A stretch of 64,000 nucleotides of DNA from Streptomyces sp. DH-12 (GTDB taxonomy: Bacteria > Actinomycetota > Actinomycetes > Streptomycetales > Streptomycetaceae): assembly GCF_002899455.1 (NCBI RefSeq), contig NZ_PPFB01000001.1, positions 3,574,501-3,638,500 of the forward strand. Reading direction: 5' to 3'. Shown piece after piece: positions 1 through 8,601 of the stretch. The notes beneath the pieces were generated by a model, which was given only the letters and a program-made list of their open reading frames with translations, searched no databases and was not told where the DNA came from. The stretch's first letter is position 1, and each line of letters begins with the position of its first letter. The position numbers and the translations under genes are program-made.

Positions 1-630
1 CGCCTGGATCTCGCCCTCCAGGTGGTCCCGCAGCCAGGGCACGGCGGTGAACTGGGTGCGGTGGGTCTCCTCGTGGAGCGTCACCCACAGGCGGAAGTCG
101 TGCGGCTCCACGTCGAGTTCGCGCTCGACGTGGACGATGTTGGGGGCGACGAGGAGCAGCCGTCCGCCGCCGCCCGCGCCGGCCGGGAGGTCCCGGGTCG
201 CGGGGGCGAAGGTCTCGTACTGGCCGAGGACGCGGGAGGCGAGGAAGGACAGCAGCACGCCCAGCTCCACGCCGGTGACCTTGCCGCCGACCGCGCCCAT
301 GACCAGGGTGCCGGGGCTCGTGCCGCGCCGTTCCTGCATCTTGTCGAGCAGGGGTTTGAGCAGTTCGCGGAAGCCGGCGACGTTGGCCCTCACCCAGCCG
401 GGGCGGTCCACCACGAGGAGGGGCGTGTCATGGGTCTCGGGCGTGCCGAGACCGGTGAAACCGCGGACGTGTTCCTCCGCGGACCGCGCGTGGCGGCGGA
501 GCTCCGCGACGACGGCACGGGCCTCGTCCCGGCTCACGTCTGGGCCCGGCCGCATGAGCCTGGTCGCGGTCGCGACCGCGAGGTTCCAGTCGACCATGCC
601 GGATGAGGCGGCGCCACCGATGCTCGTCAT
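1..630 (-). CDS. Zinc-dependent metalloprotease-like protein (DUF2342 family), 3' part cut by window
   Basis: The first 210 residues are visible and the reading frame is still open at base 1. The ATG at 628-630 gives MTSIGGAASSGMVDWN, the usual start of this actinobacterial family, which databases call zinc-dependent metalloprotease or coenzyme F420 biosynthesis-associated protein. A zincin motif HEETH lies at residues 186-190 (bases 61-75), inside a stretch that reads as a conserved metalloprotease helix. The substrate is unknown and the F420 link is only a phylogenetic association. In related genomes it stands next to dacB and ppa, as here. Family membership is fairly sure; activity is inferred from the HExxH motif alone because the third ligand lies outside the window. 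Confidence 0.85.
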   Translation of the reverse strand, partial: MTSIGGAASSGMVDWNLAVATATRLMRPGPDVSRDEARAVVAELRRHARSAEEHVRGFTGLGTPETHDTPLLVVDRPGWVRANVAGFRELLKPLLDKMQERRGTSPGTLVMGAVGGKVTGVELGVLLSFLASRVLGQYETFAPATRDLPAGAGGGGRLLLVAPNIVHVERELDVEPHDFRLWVTLHEETHRTQFTAVPWLRDHLEGEIQA

Positions 631-671
631 GTGTCAACGGTACGTGAGGGGTGGGGAAACGGGCAGATCCT

Positions 672-735
672 CACAGCCCGCGGCTGTGCGACGCCCCTCC
701 GGGGGCGCGGGAACTGCGCGGACAGGGGCGTCGTT
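672..735. repeat. Dispersed Streptomyces intergenic repeat with small hairpins
   Basis: Three compact inverted repeats stand side by side: cagcc/ggctg, gcccc/ggggc and a stem around the core GCGCGGGAACTGCGCG. The last core resembles an element that recurs between genes in many Streptomyces genomes (GGGGCGCGGGGAACTGCGCG type), known to me from those genomes. It sits between the start of the metalloprotease gene and the end of dacB, and could act as terminator of dacB. No other full copy is seen in this window. Confidence 0.5.
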
Positions 736-773
736 GTCCCGCGTCCCCGGGAAGCACGGTCTCCGCACGCGCC

Positions 774-2372
774 CTAGGGAGCGCGGCAGCCGCACGTCGC
801 CAAAGCCGACGCGGCCTTGTCCAAGGCCGTCTGGGCCGCGTCCGGGCCCGTCGTGTCGTTGGCGAGGAAGGCGAAGGCCAGAAGGCGGCCGTCGCGGTCG
901 ACGACCGTGCCGGCCAGGGTGTTGACACCGGTGAGAGTGCCGGTCTTGGCGCGGACGACGCCGGACGCCCCCTCGGCGTAACGGCCGGAGAGGGTGCCGG
1001 TGAAGCCGGCGACGGGCAGGCCGGTGAGGGCGGGGCGGAGCTCCGGGTGGGCGGGGTCGCCGGCCTTGACGAGGAGGGCGGTGAGCAGGTCGGCGGTGAG
1101 CCGGCCGTCGCGGTCGAGGCCGCTGCCGTCCTTGATCCGGACGCCCTTCACGGGGAGCCTCAGCTGCTCGAGACGGGCGGTGACCGCCGCCCCCGCGCCG
1201 GCGAAGTCGGCCGGCTTGCCGGTGGCCAGGGCGGTGTGCCGGGCGAGCGCCTCGGCGAGGTCGTTGTCGCTGTGGGTCAGCATGCGCTCGACGAGCGAGG
1301 CGAGCGGCGGCGAGGAGACCACCCCGAGGGTGGCGGCGCGCGTGGTGGACTTCGACGGGCCGGGCGGCGTGGCCGTGATCCCGTGCTCCTTCAGCAGGTC
1401 GCCGAACCGGCGGGCGGCGTCGGCCGCGGGGTCGGCGACGCGCGGGGCGGGCCCGCTGGTGGAGTCGTCGGCGCGGCCCGCGTCGGCCATCAGCGGGGTG
1501 ACGGCGGCGAGGTTGGGGTTGACCCCGATCGGGTGGGCCGTGCCGCCCTTGTAGAGGGTCGTGTCGTACGACAGCGTCACCTTGCGCACGCCCCGCTTGC
1601 CGAGGGCCGCCGCGGTGCGCGCGGCCAGGTCGCGCAGGCTCGCGGACCCCTTGGCGTTCTCGCGGGCGGTGAGCGTGGGGTCGCCGCCGCCGACCAGGAC
1701 GACCTCCTTCGTGTCGGGTTCGTAGACGGTGCGGGTGGTGAGGCGGTGGTCGGGGCCCAGGGCGGACAGCGCGGCGACCGCGGTGGCGATCTTCGTGGTG
1801 GAGGCGGGGGTGAGCGCGTCCCCGGGGTCCGCGCCGTAGAGGCGGCGGCCGGTGGCGGCGTCGGCCACGGCGACGGAGCGGCGGCCCAGCGCCGGGTCCT
1901 TCAGCAGCGGGTCGAGGACGGCGGCGAGCGCCTTGCGGGTGGGCGCGGACCGCACGGCGGTGGCGGTGCCGCCGAGGCCGGTGAGCACGGACGGGGCGGG
2001 CGGGGCGGCCTGCGGTCCGCGCGGCGGGGTGCCGGCGTGCGCCCGGGCGCCGTCGTGATCTGTGCCACGCGCGGCTTCCACGGCCACGGCCCGGTCCCGC
2101 TCGGCCGTACGCTGACCCGAGGAGTCCCAGGGGCCGGCGGCGGTCGCCACTCCCGCGGCCAGCGCCAGACCGGCGGTGGCGGCGGTCGCGGTGTACCACC
2201 CGGTTCCGGGCCGTGCGACCCGTGGGGCCTGCGGTGATCCCGGCCGGCGCCACCGGGTGAGCCACGGCCCGGTGGCCGCGGCGACCCGTGCCAGACGCGG
2301 TCGGACGGCGGCCGCGATCCGCACGACGTGCGGTCCCGCGGCCCGCCAAGGCCTCAGCTCCGGCACGACCAC
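774..2372 (-). CDS. dacB: D-alanyl-D-alanine carboxypeptidase/endopeptidase, PBP4 class
   Basis: A 532-residue low-molecular-mass penicillin-binding protein of the S13 peptidase family, which trims or cleaves cross-linked peptidoglycan outside the membrane. All three active-site motifs are present: STTK (191-194, acylated serine 191), SDN (368-370) and KTG (476-478). Instead of a cleavable signal peptide it has about 60 basic cytoplasmic residues, then a hydrophobic segment near 58-80, then an Ala/Pro-rich linker to about 140. It is therefore probably membrane-anchored. It is divergent from ppa, the two starts being about 80 bp apart. The start at 2372 is the first good ATG; a later start would still keep the anchor. 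Confidence 0.93.
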   Translation of the reverse strand: MVVPELRPWRAAGPHVVRIAAAVRPRLARVAAATGPWLTRWRRPGSPQAPRVARPGTGWYTATAATAGLALAAGVATAAGPWDSSGQRTAERDRAVAVEAARGTDHDGARAHAGTPPRGPQAAPPAPSVLTGLGGTATAVRSAPTRKALAAVLDPLLKDPALGRRSVAVADAATGRRLYGADPGDALTPASTTKIATAVAALSALGPDHRLTTRTVYEPDTKEVVLVGGGDPTLTARENAKGSASLRDLAARTAAALGKRGVRKVTLSYDTTLYKGGTAHPIGVNPNLAAVTPLMADAGRADDSTSGPAPRVADPAADAARRFGDLLKEHGITATPPGPSKSTTRAATLGVVSSPPLASLVERMLTHSDNDLAEALARHTALATGKPADFAGAGAAVTARLEQLRLPVKGVRIKDGSGLDRDGRLTADLLTALLVKAGDPAHPELRPALTGLPVAGFTGTLSGRYAEGASGVVRAKTGTLTGVNTLAGTVVDRDGRLLAFAFLANDTTGPDAAQTALDKAASALATCGCRAP

Positions 2373-2451
2373 CAGCCCCTTTCGCGATCACACATCTGCG
2401 TGAGGGACACTTAACCACCAGAACTATGTGCTGATCATGGAGGAGCGTCCG

Positions 2452-2943
2452 GTGGAGTTCGACGTCACGATCGAGATCCCGAAGGGTTCGCGGAACAAGT
2501 ACGAGGTGGACCACGAGACGGGTCGGATCCGGCTGGACCGTCGGCTCTTCACCTCGACCGCCTACCCGACCGACTACGGCTTCGTCGAGAACACCCTCGG
2601 CGAGGACGGCGACCCGCTGGACGCGCTGGTCATCCTGGACGAGCCGACGTTCCCGGGCTGCCTCATCCGCTGCCGCGCCATCGGCATGTTCCGCATGACC
2701 GACGAGGCCGGCGGCGACGACAAGCTGCTGTGCGTCCCGTCGACGGACCCGCGCGTGGAGCACCTGCGCGACATCCACCACGTGTCGGAGTTCGACCGCC
2801 TGGAGATCCAGCACTTCTTCGAGGTCTACAAGGACCTGGAGCCGGGCAAGTCGGTCGAGGGCGCCAACTGGGTCGGCCGGGTCGACGCCGAGGCCGAGAT
2901 CGAGCGGTCCTACAAGCGCTTCAAGGAGCAGGGCGGCCACTGA
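2452..2943 (+). CDS. ppa: Inorganic pyrophosphatase (family I)
   Basis: A 163-residue soluble type I pyrophosphatase that hydrolyses PPi to phosphate and so drives biosynthetic reactions. The signature DGDPLD (residues 52-57) supplies the three metal-binding aspartates; the N-terminal PKGSRNKYE and the YPTDYGF segments are also typical. GTG 2452 is chosen because GGAGGAG at 2439-2445 lies six bases upstream and the product then begins [12 protein letters not shown] as in relatives; an upstream GTG at 2428 would add eight residues and has no ribosome-binding site. A strong hairpin follows. The same window also encodes a membrane pyrophosphatase (36994-39402), so the cell has both ways to remove PPi. 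Confidence 0.96.
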   Translation: MEFDVTIEIPKGSRNKYEVDHETGRIRLDRRLFTSTAYPTDYGFVENTLGEDGDPLDALVILDEPTFPGCLIRCRAIGMFRMTDEAGGDDKLLCVPSTDPRVEHLRDIHHVSEFDRLEIQHFFEVYKDLEPGKSVEGANWVGRVDAEAEIERSYKRFKEQGGH

Positions 2944-2961
2944 GCCCTCTCACCGCGAGAC

Positions 2962-3003
2962 GCGACGACGGGCCGCACGCGCAGGCGTGCGGCCCGTCGT
3001 CGC
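2962..3003 (+). terminator. Perfect 19-bp hairpin after ppa
   Basis: Arms 2962-2980 and 2985-3003 are exact reverse complements of 19 bp around the loop GCAG. It begins 18 bases after the ppa stop and has no clear U-tract, as is common for Streptomyces terminators. Confidence 0.85.
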
Positions 3004-3074
3004 TCTGCGTGCGCATACTGACGTGGCAGGGGGAAGACTGAGGGACGGTGTCGTCAGCAGGGAGAGAAAGGCAC

Positions 3075-4769
3075 GTGAGGGACGCGGAGGACCGCAAGCC
3101 GCAGTCGGACGAGGCGAGGAACGCCTTCGCACCCCCTTCCGGTGCGGTGGCGCAGGCCGACAGCGAGTCGTCGACGACGTCCGAGTTCGCCCTCCCCGAC
3201 GGACTCGCCGTGCCGAAGCCCGGACCGGAGTCCGAGACCACCTCGGAATTCGCTGTTCCGGACGGTCTGGACGTCGCCCCGCCCCCGCCGGCCGAGCCGG
3301 AGGGTTCGGCGTTCAGCACGCCGAGGACGTACAGCGCCCGGCAGGCCGTCTCCTTCACCCCGCCGGCCGGCGTCCCGCTGATCCGGCTGACCAAGGACGT
3401 GCCCTGGCAGGACCGGATGCGCACGATGCTGCGCATGCCGGTGACCGAGCGGCCCGCCCCGGAGCCGGTGCACCGGCACGACGAGTCCGGCCCGGCCGTG
3501 CCGCGCGTGCTGGACCTGAGCCTGCGGATCGGGGAGCTGCTGCTGGCCGGCGGTGAGGGCGCCGAGGACGTGGAGGCGGCGATGTTCGCCGTGTGCCGCT
3601 CCTACGGCCTGGACCGCTGCGAGCCCAACGTCACCTTCACGCTGCTGGCGGTCTCCTACCAGCCGTCCCTGGTCGACGACCCGGTGACCGCCTCCCGCAC
3701 GGTGCGCCGCCGCAGCCCCGACTACACCCGGCTGGCGGCCGTCTACCAGCTCGTGGACGACCTCAGCGACGACGAGACCCACGTGTCCCTGGAGGAGGCG
3801 TACCGGCGGCTGGCGGAGATCCGCCGCAACCGGCACCCCTACCCGGGCTGGGCTCTGACGGCCGCCAGCGGGCTGCTCGCCGGCTCCGCGTCGGTGCTGG
3901 TCGGCGGTCAGCTGCTGGTGTTCGTCGCGGCGGCCGTCGGCGCCATGCTCGGCGACCGGCTGGCCTGGCTGTGCGCCGGGCGCGGGCTGCCGGAGTTCTA
4001 CCAGTTCACGGTGGCGGCCATGCCGCCGGCCGCGATCGGGGTGGCGCTGACCCTGGCGCACGCGGACGTGAAGGCGTCCGCGGTGATCACCGGTGGACTC
4101 TTCGCGCTGCTGCCCGGACGGGCGCTGGTGGCGGGCGTGCAGGACGGTCTGACCGGCTTCTACATCACGGCGTCCGCGCGTCTGCTGGAGGTGCTGTACT
4201 TCTTCGTCGGCATCGTCATCGGCGTGCTGACGGTGCTGTACTTCGGCGTGCAGCTCGGCGCCAAGCTGGTCCCGGACGCGGCGCTCGTCGCGGATCCGCA
4301 GCCGGTGCTGCAGATCGCGGCGGCGCTCGGGCTGTCGTTCGCCTTCGCGGTGCTGCTCCAGCAGGAGCGGTCCACGGTGCTGACCGTGACGCTGAACGGC
4401 GGGGTCGCCTGGGTGGTGTTCGGGGCCATGCACTACACGGGCGGCATCTCGCCGGTGGCGGCCACGGCGGTGGCGGCCGGTGTGGTCGGCCTGTTCGGGC
4501 AGCTGCTGGCCCGCTACCGGTTCGCGTCCGCGCTGCCGTACACCACGGCCGCGATCGGGCCGCTGCTGCCCGGTTCCGCCACGTACTTCGGTCTGCTGGG
4601 CATCGCGCAGAACGAGGTGAACCGGGGTCTGACGTCGCTCACCAAGGCCGTGGCGCTGGCGATGGCCATCGCGATCGGGGTGAACCTCGGTTCGGAGATC
4701 TCCCGGCTGTTCCTGCGGATCGGCTCCGCGGAGAAGCGCCGGGCGGCGAAGCGGACGCGGGGCTTCTAG
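3075..4769 (+). CDS. Threonine/serine exporter family (ThrE-like) membrane protein
   Basis: A 564-residue protein with a long acidic, proline-rich, probably disordered N-terminus (about 130 residues). A ThrE_N/DUF1212 domain follows (LDLSLRIGELLLAGGEGAED and following), and then about nine to ten membrane helices ending in the C-terminal ThrE half. The family includes Corynebacterium ThrE, which exports threonine and serine by proton antiport; that function here is by homology. GTG 3075 is preferred because GGAGAG at 3061-3066 lies eight bases upstream; an in-frame GTG at 3048 is possible but has poorer spacing. It is monocistronic between ppa and the convergent DedA gene. Confidence 0.85.
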   Translation: MRDAEDRKPQSDEARNAFAPPSGAVAQADSESSTTSEFALPDGLAVPKPGPESETTSEFAVPDGLDVAPPPPAEPEGSAFSTPRTYSARQAVSFTPPAGVPLIRLTKDVPWQDRMRTMLRMPVTERPAPEPVHRHDESGPAVPRVLDLSLRIGELLLAGGEGAEDVEAAMFAVCRSYGLDRCEPNVTFTLLAVSYQPSLVDDPVTASRTVRRRSPDYTRLAAVYQLVDDLSDDETHVSLEEAYRRLAEIRRNRHPYPGWALTAASGLLAGSASVLVGGQLLVFVAAAVGAMLGDRLAWLCAGRGLPEFYQFTVAAMPPAAIGVALTLAHADVKASAVITGGLFALLPGRALVAGVQDGLTGFYITASARLLEVLYFFVGIVIGVLTVLYFGVQLGAKLVPDAALVADPQPVLQIAAALGLSFAFAVLLQQERSTVLTVTLNGGVAWVVFGAMHYTGGISPVAATAVAAGVVGLFGQLLARYRFASALPYTTAAIGPLLPGSATYFGLLGIAQNEVNRGLTSLTKAVALAMAIAIGVNLGSEISRLFLRIGSAEKRRAAKRTRGF

Positions 4770-4779
4770 CCCGGTCGCG

Positions 4780-4795
4780 CCCGCCGCCCGGCGGG
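4780..4795. terminator. Shared hairpin between convergent genes
   Basis: CCCGCCG (4780-4786) and CGGCGGG (4789-4795) form a 7-bp stem in the 29-bp gap between the ThrE-like gene and the DedA gene, serving either direction. Confidence 0.6.
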
Positions 4796-4798
4796 GGC

Positions 4799-5677
4799 TC
4801 AGTAGCCGCCGTTGTACGGCTGCTGCTGGTCGTAGCGCTGGTCGTTGCCGTACGGCTGCCGGTTCGGCTGCTGCTGGTAGCCGTTCGCGCCGCCGCCGTA
4901 CGGCTGCTGCTGCGGGTAGCCGCCCTGGTTGCCGTAGTGCTGCGGAGCGGGCTGCTGGGGGGCGGCGGCCGGGGTGATGCGGCGCAGCTGGGTGGTGGCG
5001 TCGTCCATGACCGGCGACTGCGGGTACGGCGCGGCGGCCGGGACCTCGGCGGCGGCGCGCTTCTTCTTGCCGCGCTCGCGCAGGTACTCGACGATGATCG
5101 GCACCACGGAGAGGAAGACGATCAGGATGAGGATCGTCTCGACGTTGTTCTTGATGAACGGGATCTGGCCGAGCCAGTAGCCGGCGACGGTGACGCCCGT
5201 GCCCCAGACGATGCCGCCGATGACGTTGTACGTGAAGAACGTGCGGTACTTCATCCGGCCGGCGCCGGCCACGATGGGCGCGAAGGTCCGCACGATGGGG
5301 ACGAAGCGTGCCAGGACGATCGCCTTGGGCCCGTACTTCTCCATGAATTCGTGGGCCTTCTCCAGGTTCTCCTGCTTGAAGAGCTTGGAGTTGGGCCGGT
5401 TGAACAGCCGGGGCCCGAAGAACTTGCCGATCATGTAGCCGACCTGGTCGCCGATCACGGCGGCGAGCACGATCAGCGTGCAGACCAGCCACAGCGGCTG
5501 GGTGATGTAGGTGCCCTCGGCCACGAAGAGTCCCGCCGTGAACAGCAGGGAGTCGCCGGGCAGGAACGCGAAGAGTCCGGATTCCGCGAAGACGATCAGC
5601 AGGATGCCGGGGAGACTGAAGGTCTCGATGAGGTAGTCCGGGCTCAGCCACTCGGGGCCGAGCGCAAGCGTGGTCAC
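4799..5677 (-). CDS. DedA family membrane protein with Gln/Tyr/Pro-rich tail
   Basis: A 292-residue DedA/SNARE-associated (VTT domain) protein. DedA proteins are proton-driven membrane proteins; some are lipid (undecaprenyl-phosphate or phospholipid) transporters, others of unknown cargo. The conserved domain covers roughly residues 20-200, with ESGLFAFLPGDSLLF near the start and ARFVPIVRTFAPIVAG in the middle, and about five membrane segments. A charged KKKR patch follows, then about 70 low-complexity residues rich in Gln, Tyr, Pro and Gly that are probably cytoplasmic and disordered. GTG 5677 is chosen for an AGGAG (complement of 5688-5692) ten bases upstream; an ATG ten codons earlier has none. 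Confidence 0.88.
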   Translation of the reverse strand: MTTLALGPEWLSPDYLIETFSLPGILLIVFAESGLFAFLPGDSLLFTAGLFVAEGTYITQPLWLVCTLIVLAAVIGDQVGYMIGKFFGPRLFNRPNSKLFKQENLEKAHEFMEKYGPKAIVLARFVPIVRTFAPIVAGAGRMKYRTFFTYNVIGGIVWGTGVTVAGYWLGQIPFIKNNVETILILIVFLSVVPIIVEYLRERGKKKRAAAEVPAAAPYPQSPVMDDATTQLRRITPAAAPQQPAPQHYGNQGGYPQQQPYGGGANGYQQQPNRQPYGNDQRYDQQQPYNGGY

Positions 5678-5833
5678 GGGGATGTGGCTCCTGCAGCTGG
5701 GGGTCAAGGGCGGGGCTGGCTGCCCAAATTATGAACGCAGCCGTCGAAGCCCAGGTTCCGCGGGGGTACCCAGGATGCACTGTGCCCCGTCCCGGAGGAA
5801 GCCGCGAGCCGGCGCCGTGCGGGGGATCACCAC

Positions 5834-5878
5834 CGGTCGTGGCCCGGCCCGGCCGACGCGGCGGCCGGGCCACGACCG
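5834..5878 (-). terminator. Perfect 16-bp hairpin after tipA
   Basis: Arms 5834-5849 and 5863-5878 are exact reverse complements, ending three bases from the tipA stop codon. Confidence 0.8.
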
Positions 5879-5880
5879 CC

Positions 5881-6642
5881 TCAGGCGGTGTGCCGTGCGG
5901 CGTTGGCGAGGATCGCGTCCCGCATGTACACGGCCAGACCGGGCTTCGCCTGGTCGATGTTGCGGGTGAACCGCTCGTCGTCGACGTACATCGCCCCCAG
6001 GCAGGTGTGCATCTCGTATCCGCAGTCGTAGTGGTGGCGCGAGATGCCCCGGCGGTGGTCCTCGGCGACGTCCATCGCCGCCTCGGAGTCCGCCGGCTCG
6101 CCCGCCTCCATCAGGGCGACGAACCGCCGGGTGAGCTCGTCGGCCTCGCGCTGGATCCGCTGCCAGTCCTCCTTGGTGTAGGAGGCCGCCTTCTGCTGCG
6201 ACTGACGGTAGGCCTCGGTGTTCCCCCAGCGCTCCTGGACCTCCTCCTGGTGCTCGTCGGGGTCGAAGTCGCCGAAGACCTCGAACTTCTCCTCGGGCGT
6301 CAGGTTGATCCCCATCGTGCGTGCCTCCATGGCCTGTTCCACGGCCTCCGCCATCTTCTGCAGCCTCTCGATCCGGGCGGTCAGCAGTTCGTGCTGGCGG
6401 CGCAGGTGCGCGCGCGGGTCCGCGTCCGGGTCGTCGAGCAGGGCGGCGACCTCCTCGAGGGGGAAGCCGAGCTCGCGGTAGAACAGGATCTGCTGCAGCC
6501 GGTCGAGGTCGGCGTCGCTGTACCGCCGGTGCCCCGCGTGACTGCGTTCGCTCGGCACGAGCAGGCCGATGGCGTCGTAGTGGTGCAGGGTGCGCACCGT
6601 GACCCCGGCGAAACCGGCCACCTGTCCCACGGAGTAGCTCAC
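5881..6642 (-). CDS. tipA: TipAL, thiopeptide-responsive MerR-type transcriptional activator
   Basis: A 253-residue protein, the same length as S. lividans TipAL. The N-terminal MerR winged helix covers about residues 1-75 (SYSVGQVAGFAGVTVRTLHH and following), a coiled-coil dimer helix about 76-109, and the TipAS antibiotic-binding domain 110-253. Cysteines 207 and 214, the positions known to react covalently with thiostrepton, are both present in HHYDCGYEMHTCLG. GTG 6642 has AAGGAG six bases upstream. An internal start at Met110 makes TipAS alone, a drug-sequestering protein. The gene is autoregulated from its own palindromic promoter (see 6669-6699) and diverges from the glutamate decarboxylase gene. 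Confidence 0.97.
   Translation of the reverse strand: MSYSVGQVAGFAGVTVRTLHHYDAIGLLVPSERSHAGHRRYSDADLDRLQQILFYRELGFPLEEVAALLDDPDADPRAHLRRQHELLTARIERLQKMAEAVEQAMEARTMGINLTPEEKFEVFGDFDPDEHQEEVQERWGNTEAYRQSQQKAASYTKEDWQRIQREADELTRRFVALMEAGEPADSEAAMDVAEDHRRGISRHHYDCGYEMHTCLGAMYVDDERFTRNIDQAKPGLAVYMRDAILANAARHTA
6313..6328 (-). promoter_or_regulatory. tipA: Internal ribosome-binding site and start codon for TipAS
   Basis: ATG 6315-6313 is codon 110 of tipA. GGAGG (complement of 6324-6328) stands eight bases upstream inside the coding sequence, so the 144-residue TipAS can be made from the same mRNA, as known for the S. lividans gene. Confidence 0.85.
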
Positions 6643-6668
6643 TTCCGCTCCTTTCCCTTCCGCGCTCC

Positions 6669-6699
6669 AGCCTGGGACCTCACGCCACGTGAGGTGCAA
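6669..6699 (-). promoter_or_regulatory. tipA promoter with TipAL operator
   Basis: On the minus strand TTGCAC (6699-6694) serves as -35 and CAGGCT (6674-6669) as -10, separated by 19 bp, the overlong spacer typical of MerR-type promoters. Within it lies the perfect palindrome CCTCACG-N3-CGTGAGG (6678-6694). This closely resembles the known ptipA sequence, differing in the bases between the arms. Confidence 0.88.
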
Positions 6700-6960
6700 G
6701 CCGGTTCCCGGTTTATCCGTTTCGCCCCTTTATCGTGTGCGCGTGGCCCAGGACAGCACGCAGCCGGCGCCCGGCGCCGCCCCGGCGGCCCCGGCCCGCG
6801 CCCTTCCGCCGGCCCTCGCGCCCGCGCCGCCACCCTCCCCGCCCGGCCGCTCGTCACCGGACGCCCGCACATGCGGTTGCGGGCGGACGGGACGGCCGCC
6901 AGGCGACCCCGCTCCCCCGACGGCCCCGCCCCGGGCCGTCCGATCCCGTACGGAGGACCC

Positions 6961-8370
6961 ATGCCCCTGCACCCCGGCCGGCCGGCCGGCGAGCGCCCGA
7001 TGTCCGTCAACCCCGTCCTGGGGCCCGCGAACCCGGTCGGGGGGATGACCGAGGCGCCCCCGAAGCACCGGCTGCCCGACGGCCCCATGGCCCCGTCGAC
7101 GGCGTACCGGCTGGTGCACGACGAGCTGATGCTGGACGGCAACGCGCGGCTGAACCTGGCCACCTTCGTCACCACCTGGATGGAGCCCGAGGCCGGGCTG
7201 CTGATGGCGGAGTGCCGCGACAAGAACATGATCGACAAGGACGAGTACCCGCGCACCGCCGAGTTGGAGCGCCGCTGCGTGGCGATGCTCGCCGACCTGT
7301 GGCACGCACCCGACCCGGCACGCGCCGTGGGGTGCTCGACCACCGGGTCCAGCGAGGCGTGCATGCTGGCCGGCCTGGCGCTGAAGCGGCGCTGGGCGCT
7401 GCGCAACGCCGCCCGTTACCCCTCGCGGGAGGCCCGCCCCAACCTGGTGATGGGCGTCAACGTGCAGGTCTGCTGGGAGAAGTTCTGCGCCTACTGGGAG
7501 GTGGAGCCCCGCCAGGTGCCCATGGAGGGCGACCGGTTCCACCTCGACCCGGCGGCCGCGGCCGAGCTGTGCGACGAGAACACCATCGGGGTCGTCGGCA
7601 TCCTCGGCTCCACCTTCGACGGGTCCTACGAGCCGGTCGCCGAGCTGTGCGCCGCCCTGGACGACCTCCAGGAACGCACCGGCCTGGACGTCCCCGTGCA
7701 CGTCGACGGGGCGTCGGGGGCGATGGTCGCGCCGTTCCTCGACGAGGACCTGGTGTGGGACTTCCGGCTGCCGCGGGTGGCGTCGGTCAACACCTCCGGG
7801 CACAAGTACGGGCTGGTGTACCCGGGGGTGGGCTGGGTGCTGTGGCGGGACGCGGCGGCGCTGCCCGAGGAGCTGGTGTTCCGGGTGAACTACCTGGGCG
7901 GCGAGATGCCCACCTTCGCGCTGAACTTCTCCCGGCCGGGCGCCCAGGTGGCGACGCAGTACTACTCCTTCCTGCGGCTGGGCCGGGAGGGCTACCGCGC
8001 GGTGCAGCAGGCCGCGCGGGACGTGGCCACGGAACTGTCCGCGCGGATCGAGGCGCTCGGTGACTTCCGGCTGCTCACGCGGGGCGACGAGCTGCCGGTG
8101 TTCGCCTTCACCACCGCCCCGGAGGTGACGGCGTTCGACGTGTTCGACGTGGCGCGGCGGCTGCGGGAGACCGGCTGGCTGGTGCCCGCGTACACCTTCC
8201 CGGCGAACCGTCAGGACCTGGCGGTGCTGCGGGTGGTGTGCCGCAACGGCTTCTCCGAGGACCTCGCCGAGCTGTTCACGGAGGACCTGACCCGGCTGCT
8301 GCCGGAGCTGCGCGACCAGCCGCACCCGCTCACCCGGGACCGGGACGCGGCGACCGGGTTCCACCACTGA
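6961..8370 (+). CDS. gad: Glutamate decarboxylase (PLP-dependent)
   Basis: A 469-residue group II PLP decarboxylase converting glutamate to GABA and CO2, with proton consumption. The PLP lysine is Lys282 in NTSGHKYG, preceded by the cofactor-contacting aspartate 249 in HVDGASG; STTGSSEACML (126-136) binds the phosphate. Length and motifs fit the E. coli GadB type, although the N-terminal 30 residues are Pro/Gly-rich and differ. GGAGG at 6952-6956 precedes ATG 6961 by only four bases; an in-frame ATG at 7000 is an alternative. It may serve acid tolerance or GABA metabolism. No GABA antiporter gene lies nearby. Confidence 0.93.
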   Translation: MPLHPGRPAGERPMSVNPVLGPANPVGGMTEAPPKHRLPDGPMAPSTAYRLVHDELMLDGNARLNLATFVTTWMEPEAGLLMAECRDKNMIDKDEYPRTAELERRCVAMLADLWHAPDPARAVGCSTTGSSEACMLAGLALKRRWALRNAARYPSREARPNLVMGVNVQVCWEKFCAYWEVEPRQVPMEGDRFHLDPAAAAELCDENTIGVVGILGSTFDGSYEPVAELCAALDDLQERTGLDVPVHVDGASGAMVAPFLDEDLVWDFRLPRVASVNTSGHKYGLVYPGVGWVLWRDAAALPEELVFRVNYLGGEMPTFALNFSRPGAQVATQYYSFLRLGREGYRAVQQAARDVATELSARIEALGDFRLLTRGDELPVFAFTTAPEVTAFDVFDVARRLRETGWLVPAYTFPANRQDLAVLRVVCRNGFSEDLAELFTEDLTRLLPELRDQPHPLTRDRDAATGFHH

Positions 8371-8377
8371 CGTCCAC

Positions 8378-8407
8378 GGTCAGGAGGGGAGGTCGCCCCT
8401 CCTGACC
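8378..8407 (+). terminator. 12-bp hairpin at the convergent end of gad
   Basis: GGTCAGGAGGGG (8378-8389) pairs exactly with 8396-8407. The hairpin overlaps the last codons of the convergent DUF397 gene. Confidence 0.75.
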
Positions 8408-8601
8408 GCCGCGACGAACGCCGACCAGGCGGCCCCCGGAACGATCAGGGCGGGCCCGTGGGGGTTCTTCGAGTCGCGGACGGGAATGCCGTGGCGGTGG
8501 CCGTCGAGGACTTCGAGGCAGCTGCCGCCCTGGTCGTTGCTGTAGGAGGACTTGCGCCACCCCTCCAGCCCCGCCGTGCTCGGTATGACTCGGTCAGTCA
8601 T
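8380..8601 (-). CDS. DUF397 protein (small XRE partner)
   Basis: A 73-residue DUF397 protein with the family core WRKSSYSNDQGGSCLEV and VRDSKNPHGPAL, then a short helix (AWSAFVAAVRRG). Such proteins are small soluble partners of the DUF5753-type XRE regulators and are present in dozens of copies per Streptomyces genome; the Scr1/Scr2 pair of S. coelicolor is one studied example. Its ATG lies inside the end of the upstream XRE gene (8-bp overlap), so the two are translationally coupled. Whether the pair acts as regulator/co-regulator or toxin-antitoxin-like module cannot be told from sequence. Confidence 0.9.
   Translation of the reverse strand: MTDRVIPSTAGLEGWRKSSYSNDQGGSCLEVLDGHRHGIPVRDSKNPHGPALIVPGAAWSAFVAAVRRGDLPS

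Noticed and set aside
3054..5873. Very long minus-strand open frame across the ThrE-like and DedA genes
   Set aside because: A GC-rich antisense shadow: Arg/Pro/Gly-rich product, while the opposite strand encodes recognised membrane domains.
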